Origin: Acidobacteriota bacterium
GTDB taxonomy: Bacteria > Acidobacteriota > Blastocatellia > RBC074
DNA: 13,600 bases
Direction: 5' to 3'
NCBI GenBank assembly: GCA_017991275.1
Contig: JAGNMH010000057.1
Span: 1 to 13,600 of the forward strand
The position numbers were made by a program, and so were the translations under genes. Below are positions 6,189 through 11,740 of this stretch, one piece after another. Position 1 is the first letter of the stretch. The number at the start of each line of letters is the position of its first letter. The notes beneath the pieces were generated by a model. It did not search any database. It was not told where the DNA came from and saw nothing but the letters and a program-made list of their open reading frames with translations.

Positions 6189-7743
6189 CTACTCCGACAT
6201 CAAACGGCGCGAAGTGCTTGCCGAAATGAATTTCCAGCATGTCGTAATACACGCCTTCGTTGCGGCGCAGCGTAGCGAAAAACGGTTCGCGGAAATCAGC
6301 GTGATGCAGCACGGAGCCAAACGTGACGTGCAAAATCTCTCGCGCGTGAAAATCGTCCAGCAGCGAAGTCAGTTCGGCATTCGCCAACTCATCAACGTTG
6401 GCCATCTTTTCGACTTCGGCGGAAACGTGATAGCTGGCGCGATCAATCGGGTAACGTTCCTTGGCAAACGCCACAATGTCGCGGAAGAGCGACGGATTGA
6501 CTTTGCCAATTGCGCGCAGAGCTTCCAGATAACTGGTTCCGGCTGTTTTCAAATGAACCAACTCGCCAGCTACGCGCGAAGCAATCGGGTAGACACTGAA
6601 TTTGTCGGAGCCGGAATGCAGACTCAGTTTGTAAGGCCCAAAAGTTTGCGACACGGCCAGATGCTGCGCGAAGGATTTTTCAAACTCGGCCAGGTCGCCA
6701 ATGTAATCAACACCTTTTTCAAAATCGCCAACGTAACGCGGAGCCAGACTGACCCATTTGACACCCAGACGTTTCAATTCGTGAGCGATGTAAATGTGCT
6801 CGGCCAATGTGGTTACAGTTTCAGTCTCGTCAACGCTCATTTCCAGTTCAAAGGCTTTGCCAGCCATGACCGTTTCCAGGTGGCGATACATCCTGACAGT
6901 GTGCGCGACGACTCGGCCATACTTGGCTGCTGAACGCAGCAGGTCTTCTTCGCTGATGGTGACAGTGAAACTGCCCAGATTAATATTACCGCCGAGCGCG
7001 GCTTGCGTCGCCGCCCAGGTTGTTTCCAGCGCAGCCCAATCCAGCGCAGCGACTTTGGGTTTCAGAACGTCAACCGGAGCGGTGTTGGCTTCGTTATCCA
7101 CGTGCTCTCCGGGATCAATCGTGTAAAAGGTGAATCCGGCTGCGGCGCAGGAATCAATGTCGTCGGTGTTTTTCAGATGGTCGGCGTCGGCTCCGAAGCC
7201 ATCGCGCCAACCTTCCTGAAAGATTCCCCAGACAGCTTCGTCCATCACCTGTTGAGGCGTGCGACCAGTGCGGAAATTTTCGCGTATGGATTGTTGAGCC
7301 AGAATAGGAGCCATCGTCGAATTGCGAATCGCACGAATATGACCCGGCGTAGCCAGCCCCAGCCTGTCGCCGCATCCGGCGGATTTTTTTAGCCCCAACA
7401 CAGTCGGCGTCAGAAATGGCAAAATCGAACGCATAACAGCCGCGTTGGCCGCAGAAGTCTCAGCCAATGTCAGCATCAAAGCTTGATTCCCTAAAACGAT
7501 TTCGACAGTGTCGCCAACGAATTTGCGATGAAGTTGCAAATCCGCAGAAATCACTCCCAGCGATTTTTGCTCACCGTCCCTGGCCAAAAAGAAAATTGCT
7601 TTATCAATAGCCGTGATTGAGCGCGAATAAACCTGTTGCCCTGAAATTTCGTCAAGGTCAGCAGCAAACACATTCGCTTCGCTGGCAGACAATGGTGCAG
7701 CCAAACCTGTGGCCTGCAAATATCCCAACAACTTTTCGCTCAT
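6175..7743 (-). CDS. uxaE: Tagaturonate/fructuronate epimerase family protein (UxaE-like)
   Basis: Probable cytoplasmic epimerase interconverting D-tagaturonate and D-fructuronate, which joins galacturonate and glucuronate breakdown. At 522 aa it is slightly longer than the ~480-500 aa usual for the family described in Thermotoga maritima. Recognition is from overall resemblance and from conserved blocks: KKSAGCGDRLGLATPGH (119-135), FRTGRTPQQVMDEA (157-170), GFGADADHLK (182-191), IDPGEHVDNE (209-218) and LSLHSGSDKFSVYP (373-386). The His/Asp/Glu residues in these blocks are good candidates for metal and substrate binding, as expected for this metal-dependent enzyme. No signal peptide or membrane segment. 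The ATG at 7741-7743 has GGAG about 10 nt upstream. It heads a minus-strand operon with a sugar importer. No uxaC, uxuA, uxuB or kdgK lies in the window, so the exact substrate is not proven. Confidence 0.75.
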   Translation of the reverse strand: MSEKLLGYLQATGLAAPLSASEANVFAADLDEISGQQVYSRSITAIDKAIFFLARDGEQKSLGVISADLQLHRKFVGDTVEIVLGNQALMLTLAETSAANAAVMRSILPFLTPTVLGLKKSAGCGDRLGLATPGHIRAIRNSTMAPILAQQSIRENFRTGRTPQQVMDEAVWGIFQEGWRDGFGADADHLKNTDDIDSCAAAGFTFYTIDPGEHVDNEANTAPVDVLKPKVAALDWAALETTWAATQAALGGNINLGSFTVTISEEDLLRSAAKYGRVVAHTVRMYRHLETVMAGKAFELEMSVDETETVTTLAEHIYIAHELKRLGVKWVSLAPRYVGDFEKGVDYIGDLAEFEKSFAQHLAVSQTFGPYKLSLHSGSDKFSVYPIASRVAGELVHLKTAGTSYLEALRAIGKVNPSLFRDIVAFAKERYPIDRASYHVSAEVEKMANVDELANAELTSLLDDFHAREILHVTFGSVLHHADFREPFFATLRRNEGVYYDMLEIHFGKHFAPFDVGVGQAA

Positions 7744-7803
7744 TTAATTGATGCTCCGTGAATGATAGGTTTGATGACGCGGCAAAGCTTACGACATGAC
7801 GTT

Positions 7804-7814
7804 TGGTATGACCA
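7804..7814. promoter_or_regulatory. Candidate GntR/FadR-family (UxuR/ExuR-like) operator upstream of uxaE
   Basis: TGGTATGACCA is a perfect TGGT-N3-ACCA dyad lying 61-71 nt upstream of the epimerase ATG and 44 nt before the DUF58 start. FadR-subfamily GntR regulators bind TNGTNNNACNA-type sites, and hexuronate regulators UxuR/ExuR use TGGTATACCA-like cores (family knowledge). Position and shape fit repression of the divergent epimerase promoter. A dyad this short can occur by chance. Confidence 0.35.
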
Positions 7815-7857
7815 GCCATTTGCAGAATGATTGGCAAGACTGGGACTTCCAGGCAAA

Positions 7858-8739
7858 ATGCGTTCACTAATGAACAGCGACTATCGAAAATTTCTGCTTG
7901 AAGGTGAAGGCGCAGGGATGCGCTATACGCTGGCTGTGCCAAGAACATCCGCTGCGACTCTGGCTGGATTGCAGATGGGACAGCGCGCAGGTAGTTCGCT
8001 GGAGTTCAAAGATCATCGCGATTACCAACCGGGAGACGATCTGCGGCGAATTGACTGGAATGCTTTTGCACGTTCGGACAAGTTGACCGTCAAACTTTAC
8101 CGCGAAGAAATCAGCCCGCATTTGGATCTGGTCGTAGACGGTTCTCTTTCAATGGCTGTTGGGACTGGCGCAAAAGCCCAGGCGGCGGCCGCGCTTTCGG
8201 CTGCTCTGGCAGTGGCTGCGGAAAACGTTGGTTACTCGCACACGGTCTGGCTGGCGCGAGACTCTTGCGAACAGTTGGGAAACAGTTCCCGCCGACCTGC
8301 GGTTTGGGACGATTTCAAATTCGACTTTCGAGAAAATCCCTCGGAATCATTTTCGCGCGTGCAGCCAAAACTTGGCCGCCAAGGACAGCGCATTTTCATC
8401 AGCGATTTGTTATGGCTGGGCGAACCTTTGCAATTGTTGCAACGGCTTTCGCAAAACGCGGCTTCGGTGGCTGTCATTCAATTACTGGCCGAATCGGATT
8501 TGGCTCCGCCTGAACGTGGCCGTCTGCGGCTGATTGATTCTGAAACCGAAGAGCAGCGCGAAATCTTCATTGACGATGCCGCGATCAACCGTTACCGCAA
8601 CGCTCTGAGCAGGCATCAACAAAACTGGCATCAAGCCTGTCGGCAAATCGGCGCGACATTGATCGAATTGATTGCCGAACCAACTCTTTCAACCTGGAAC
8701 TTGGAAGCTCTGGTCAAAGCCGACGTTCTCAAAGCGTAA
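7858..8739 (+). CDS. DUF58 domain protein with vWA-like fold
   Basis: A 293-aa soluble DUF58 protein of the family usually encoded beside MoxR-type AAA+ ATPases, with a role thought to be chaperone- or assembly-like; its exact function is unknown. The family's signature region SLEFKDHRDYQPGDDLRRIDW occupies residues ~47-67 in the order EF..HR.Y.PGDD.R.IDW. It is followed by a MIDAS-like DGSLS at 94-98, the start of a von Willebrand A-type metal site. No membrane helices. The ATG at 7858 is chosen: the frame extends to a TTG at 7831 without a good ribosome site, and an AGG lies 6 nt before 7858; an ATG at 7870 is also possible. No MoxR ATPase, second vWA protein or transglutaminase neighbour appears in the window, which is unusual. 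It is divergent from the epimerase. Confidence 0.88.
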   Translation: MRSLMNSDYRKFLLEGEGAGMRYTLAVPRTSAATLAGLQMGQRAGSSLEFKDHRDYQPGDDLRRIDWNAFARSDKLTVKLYREEISPHLDLVVDGSLSMAVGTGAKAQAAAALSAALAVAAENVGYSHTVWLARDSCEQLGNSSRRPAVWDDFKFDFRENPSESFSRVQPKLGRQGQRIFISDLLWLGEPLQLLQRLSQNAASVAVIQLLAESDLAPPERGRLRLIDSETEEQREIFIDDAAINRYRNALSRHQQNWHQACRQIGATLIELIAEPTLSTWNLEALVKADVLKA

Positions 8740-8752
8740 CAACAAATCCTTC

Positions 8753-8830
8753 GACAGGATTGTCAGGATTTTTCAGGATGAGGCTGAATTATCATTCTTC
8801 GACCCTGTTCAATCCTGTAAACCCTGTCTA
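8753..8830. repeat. Intergenic CAGGATT/AATCCTG repeat cluster, copy related to 3346-3442
   Basis: The gap between the DUF58 and isomerase genes carries direct CAGGATT units near 8755, 8764 and 8773, followed by the inverted block CTGTTCAATCCTGTAAACCCTG. The last 20 bases (8811-8830) are identical to 3423-3442 in the ATPase/permease gap. It can fold on itself because CAGGATT and AATCCTG are complementary. It looks like a dispersed noncoding repeat family with no coding content. Confidence 0.75.
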
Positions 8831-8848
8831 CTTCTTCTCTGACCTCTT

Positions 8849-9679
8849 ATGCTCACACTTGGAATTGTAGCCGACGAAATCAGCCGCGATTTTCGTCAAG
8901 CCTCTGAAATCGGAATCGCCGCCGGATTGCGACGCTATGAAATTCGCTTCCTGAAATCCGGGCGCGCTCCGATGTGCGCCCCGACTGAGCTTTTGGAAAT
9001 CGAACGCATCTGCAACGGCGAAGGCTTGGAAATTACCGCGCTGTCTCCGGGCTTGTTCAAATGGACTGATTCGGTTGAAAAGTTTCAGCGCGAAATGGCC
9101 GAAGTCTTTCCGCGCTCGGTTGAATTGGCCAAGCGTTGGAATTTGTCAGCGCTGGTTGTTTTTGGTTTCTGCAAACCCGGCGCAAAAGAAGAAACGGCGG
9201 ATTTGATTCCCAGCGACAATCCGCCGAGTTGGGTAATTGATTCTTTGGCCGAAGCCGCCGCCCAAGCCGAAGCTGCGGGCTTGCGTTTATTGATCGAACC
9301 GGAGCCAGTTTGTTGGGCAGACACCGGTGCGGCAACTGTAAACCTGATTCGTGCCAGTAAATCTGCGGCGCTGGGAATTAACTACGACCCTTGCAACGTC
9401 GCCTGGATGATCCGGCGCGACCCGATTGAAGAATTCGACTTGGTTGCCCCATTCATCGCCAACGTCCACATCAAAGACCAACTGGATGAGCCACGTGGTA
9501 GCGGAATGCCAACCTGGGTAACGCCAAACGAAGGCCTGATTGATTACCGCCCACACTTTGCCGCGTTGAAACGGATTGGCTATAACGGAAATGTTTCGCT
9601 GGAACCTCACATGGAAGGCAGTCTGGAAACTATCCTCCGCTGTAAGCAATCTGTAGAACGTTTGTGGAGTGAAGCCTGA
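8849..9679 (+). CDS. Sugar phosphate isomerase/epimerase, xylose isomerase-like TIM barrel (AP_endonuc_2)
   Basis: A 276-aa cytoplasmic protein of the xylose-isomerase-like TIM-barrel superfamily (IolE, IolI, hydroxypyruvate isomerase, ketose 3-epimerases), the normal length. Likely divalent-metal ligands stand at strand ends: Glu150 in LLIEPEP, Asp180 in INYDPCNVAW, His207 in NVHIKDQ and Glu252 in SLEPHM. The N-terminus LGIVADEISRDFRQASEIG is the typical first strand. It probably interconverts a keto sugar or its derivative; the substrate cannot be assigned. No ribosome site is visible before the ATG; the upstream 30 nt are T/C-rich repeat sequence. It follows the DUF58 gene by 109 nt on the same strand, and its relation to the nearby sugar-uptake operon is plausible but unproven. 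Confidence 0.9.
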   Translation: MLTLGIVADEISRDFRQASEIGIAAGLRRYEIRFLKSGRAPMCAPTELLEIERICNGEGLEITALSPGLFKWTDSVEKFQREMAEVFPRSVELAKRWNLSALVVFGFCKPGAKEETADLIPSDNPPSWVIDSLAEAAAQAEAAGLRLLIEPEPVCWADTGAATVNLIRASKSAALGINYDPCNVAWMIRRDPIEEFDLVAPFIANVHIKDQLDEPRGSGMPTWVTPNEGLIDYRPHFAALKRIGYNGNVSLEPHMEGSLETILRCKQSVERLWSEA

Positions 9680-9916
9680 AGCGGAGAGTTTTAGCGACTC
9701 AATTTTTAACCAAAAGATGATTGACGGTGAAACTTGAATCTAGTAGTTTTTGCCCGAACTGAAAGCTGGAGCAAATTGTTCTGGTGCCGCAATTTGAATA
9801 TGACTCTTTGCCCCTTGCCCTACTCAGCCGGATTTCAGTTTTATCACTGGTCGTAATCCCTGGGCGAGTGACCAATCACTCCGCACCAATCCCCTAAACC
9901 CGCCCCTTCTCACAAA

Positions 9917-9935
9917 GATCAAACCTCTTTTGATC
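9917..9935 (+). promoter_or_regulatory. Stem-loop just upstream of the small-peptide ribosome site
   Basis: GATCAAA (9917-9923) and TTTGATC (9929-9935) form a perfect 7-bp stem with loop CCTCT. It ends 3 nt before CGGAG (9939-9943), the candidate ribosome site of the ORF at 9955, so folding could affect access to it. Its role is unknown. Confidence 0.4.
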
Positions 9936-9954
9936 AATCGGAGTATTACAAACG

Positions 9955-10053
9955 ATGCTTTACTTGAAAACGGACCTCTCACCTGCCCGTCTACTTTTGC
10001 TGCTTCTTGTTGCAGTCTTTGCTCTCTTTATCGCTTTGTCTTCTCAAGCCTGA
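9955..10053 (+). CDS. Putative 32-aa single-span membrane peptide
   Basis: A short frame beginning MLYLKTDLSPARL, followed by a hydrophobic stretch (LLLLLLVAVFALFIAL, residues ~13-28) and ending SSQA, then TGA. The layout, a short polar N-terminus with Lys5 and Arg12, one leucine-rich span and no further domain, fits a small inner-membrane peptide. A GGAG motif at 9940-9943 lies 11 nt before the ATG, a bit far but usable. A stem-loop precedes it, and the minus-strand protease terminator follows 15 nt after the stop. I do not recognise it. It may be a membrane-active type I toxin-like peptide, a leader peptide or a small regulator, or a chance frame; codon choice gives no verdict at this length. 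Confidence 0.4.
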   Translation: MLYLKTDLSPARLLLLLLVAVFALFIALSSQA

Positions 10054-10068
10054 AATTTCTTCAGCTTG

Positions 10069-10137
10069 AAAAAAAGAAAGGGAGAAAGCAGCGCAGCGAT
10101 TCCAATTAAGGTTTTTTGCTGCGCTGTTATCTCCCTT
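10069..10137 (-). terminator. Rho-independent terminator of the protease operon
   Basis: A 20-bp stem pairs 10078-10097 (AAGGGAGAAAGCAGCGCAGC) with 10118-10137, with one A/A mismatch and one wobble, around a 20-nt loop. Read on the minus strand the stem is followed by TTTCTTTTTTT (complement of 10069-10079), a classic intrinsic terminator 63 nt after the protease stop. On the plus strand no T-run follows the stem, so it acts mainly in the minus direction. Confidence 0.8.
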
Positions 10138-10199
10138 AAGTTGAGATTAAGGCTGAGTCCTAAAACTGAGGACGCTCCATAACGGCAGAGGACGCAAAT

Positions 10200-11252
10200 T
10201 TACAAAATCAGTTCGGCAACTTCGACTCGCAACAGATTCCGAACGTTTTCAATCTGATTGGCAATTGTCACCTGAGCCGAACCAGCAAATAACAAGCCCA
10301 CAGCCACATTATCCAAAGTGGTAATCAGCGAGCCCGAATCGCCACCAGCAGACATCGGCGTGGTGAGTATCTGATCACGAAAACGAGCCGTGCGGCCTCC
10401 ACCGTAATTAACATCCACAGTGGCATTAACCGCCGTTATTCTTCCTGTGGTGAAATTGGTGGTGCGCCCGGTCTTTTTGACTAACGTGCCGACGGCCACT
10501 CCTGCTTTTTGCCGCCAACCACGTACATTTCCAGACCAGTAAATCTCACGATCCAGATCGCCGAAGTTTCCTTCAGCAATCGCCGCATCAACCAGATTTT
10601 GGTGATTGGCCAAAGGTACCGCCGGGGCAAAAGTGATCGGGATGAACTCGCTCAACCTTGCAATTCGATCTGCCGGATCAACACCTCCATCAATCGGGCC
10701 GGGTTGCAATATTGAATCCCCAATCGCGCCCAGATTGCTGTTGGCCAGGACGTGATTGTTGCTCAGGATAAAAAACCTTGGCGGAATGCCGACGCCATGT
10801 GTCGCCGGATTAGTCGAGCCACCGGGCAGAATCTTGTAAACGCAGGTTCCAATGGTCCCGGCAGTGATGTTTTTATGACCGACACTGTATCCACCTTTAG
10901 CCGGACGTACTCGGCCAGTCAGAATCTGAGCATCGGCACTGTCTATTACTGGGGGAGGCGGGGGATCAGGGTCAGGGGATGCAAACACATTACCAACCGC
11001 CAGAACGTCGGTTTGCATGTCCTGGCATTTCGTCGGGATCAAGTCTTTCTTGGTAATAGCGTCTTTCGGGAGCTTATGCGAAACCAAAATCAGCAGAGCA
11101 GGTTCGCCAGTCGGCTGCCCATTCTTCCATTTGATACCGGAAGCGACTCCGATAACATTATTTCGGGGAAGTATCTCGTCAACTGCGACCTCGTGCGCCT
11201 TATCAAAACCCTTTGCTGCCGTGGCTGACAGAGTCATTTTTTCTAAATTCAT
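10200..11252 (-). CDS. Trypsin-fold serine protease with a separate N-terminal domain (NAL1-like triad layout)
   Basis: A 350-aa probable serine endopeptidase without a signal peptide or membrane segment, so likely cytoplasmic. Residues ~1-90 form an alpha/beta domain (NNVIGVASGI..., VLAVGNVFA) homologous to the neighbouring 75-aa protein. A proline-rich linker PDPDPPPPP (93-101) follows, then the chymotrypsin-like domain. The catalytic triad is visible as His167 (LSNNHVLA), Asp222 (LVDAAIAE) and Ser306 (GGDSGS). The block VKKTGRTTNFTTGRI (258-272) is typical of the bacterial and plant NAL1-like group, whose H-D and D-S spacing is similar. The ATG has an excellent GGAGGA (complement of 11258-11263) 5 nt upstream. 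It is the second gene of a two-gene operon, 46 nt after the small gene, and is followed by a strong terminator. Substrate unknown. Confidence 0.88.
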   Translation of the reverse strand: MNLEKMTLSATAAKGFDKAHEVAVDEILPRNNVIGVASGIKWKNGQPTGEPALLILVSHKLPKDAITKKDLIPTKCQDMQTDVLAVGNVFASPDPDPPPPPVIDSADAQILTGRVRPAKGGYSVGHKNITAGTIGTCVYKILPGGSTNPATHGVGIPPRFFILSNNHVLANSNLGAIGDSILQPGPIDGGVDPADRIARLSEFIPITFAPAVPLANHQNLVDAAIAEGNFGDLDREIYWSGNVRGWRQKAGVAVGTLVKKTGRTTNFTTGRITAVNATVDVNYGGGRTARFRDQILTTPMSAGGDSGSLITTLDNVAVGLLFAGSAQVTIANQIENVRNLLRVEVAELIL

Positions 11253-11298
11253 AAAAATCCTCCATTTTGTGGGCTGAGTGTTGCTTAAAAACTGATGG

Positions 11299-11526
11299 CT
11301 ACTGAATTGCAGCCATCACGTTACCGATTTCCTCAACATCAACATCAAAGCGATGCAAACGTTTCGGAATTACCTCGCCTGGCTTCAACGAGGCAACGTC
11401 AACTTTTTGAGTCACGAATACCTTAATAACAGGTTCGTCATTCTTTTCACCGATTCCTACCCCAATCACATTCGGAAGCTTCATCAACTCAGCTTCATGC
11501 TGGTTTTTGGCTTGTTCGATTTTCAT
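11299..11526 (-). CDS. 75-aa stand-alone paralogue of the protease N-terminal domain
   Basis: A small cytoplasmic protein of unknown function. Its core LPNVIGVGIGEKNDEPVIKV (17-36), VFVTQKVD, EVIPKRLHRFDVDVEEIG and NVMA line up in order with the protease's first 90 residues (NNVIGVASGIKWKNG, LLILVSHKLPKD, DLIPTKCQDMQTDVLAVG, NVFA). The match is by eye and covers almost the whole protein. It begins with an amphipathic helix (IEQAKNQHEAELMKL). The ATG has AAAGGG about 5 nt upstream. It is the first gene of the operon. The arrangement suggests it could bind or inhibit the protease, compete with its N-domain for a partner, or act as a propeptide-like chaperone; all of this is inference. Confidence 0.85.
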   Translation of the reverse strand: MKIEQAKNQHEAELMKLPNVIGVGIGEKNDEPVIKVFVTQKVDVASLKPGEVIPKRLHRFDVDVEEIGNVMAAIQ

Positions 11527-11566
11527 TTTGTCCCTTTCATTTGGTTAAGATGCTTATGCAGTTTGG

Positions 11567-11593
11567 ATATTACCAAGCCTGGAATAATTTCAA
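11567..11593 (-). promoter_or_regulatory. Candidate promoter for the small protein/protease operon
   Basis: On the minus strand TTGAAA (complement of 11588-11593) and TAATAT (complement of 11567-11572) are separated by 15 nt, shorter than the ideal 17. Transcription would start near 11560, leaving a ~35-nt leader. The -10 is good and the spacing is poor. Confidence 0.3.
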
Positions 11594-11641
11594 GCACTTC
11601 ATTATCTATGTGCGGCAAACCGCTATATTGCGGCTTTACAA

Positions 11642-11670
11642 TTGACTACGAATGACACTGTAACTAGACT
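11642..11670 (+). promoter_or_regulatory. Candidate sigma-70-type promoter for the TPR-CHAT gene
   Basis: TTGACT (11642-11647, 5 of 6 to consensus) and TAGACT (11665-11670, 4 of 6) are separated by exactly 17 nt, in an A/T-rich gap upstream of the GTG at 11741. Start near 11677 would give a ~64-nt leader. Prediction from consensus only. Confidence 0.4.
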
Positions 11671-11740
11671 CCCGCTGCTTCTCGAAAATACAATCTACCA
11701 GTTTCGGTCAATCATTATTTCTCCAATCCGGGGGTCATAG

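Larger units (their letters stand above)
9680..10199. other. 520-bp region, mostly noncoding, with hairpins and one tiny ORF
   Basis: It separates the isomerase (plus) from the convergent protease gene (minus). Contents: a 6-bp hairpin GAGTGA/TCACTC (9866-9871/9876-9881), a 7-bp hairpin GATCAAA/TTTGATC (9917-9923/9929-9935), a 32-codon ORF at 9955-10053 and a strong terminator at 10069-10137. The stretch 9701-9860 shows nothing I recognise. A weak GAGT...ACTC followed by AATTTTT at 9686-9707 is too short to call as the isomerase terminator. Confidence 0.6.

Noticed and set aside
5893..6933. 346-codon plus-strand open frame across the binding-protein and epimerase genes
   Set aside because: It is antisense to two well-recognised genes, has no recognisable domain or ribosome site, and its composition is that of a reversed coding sequence.
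9686..9707. Possible terminator after the isomerase (GAGT...ACTC then AATTTTT)
   Set aside because: The stem is only 4 bp and A/T-closed, too weak to call.
10752..11228. 158-codon plus-strand frame opposite the serine protease
   Set aside because: It is antisense to a gene with an intact catalytic triad, a strong ribosome site and a terminator; no recognisable protein features.
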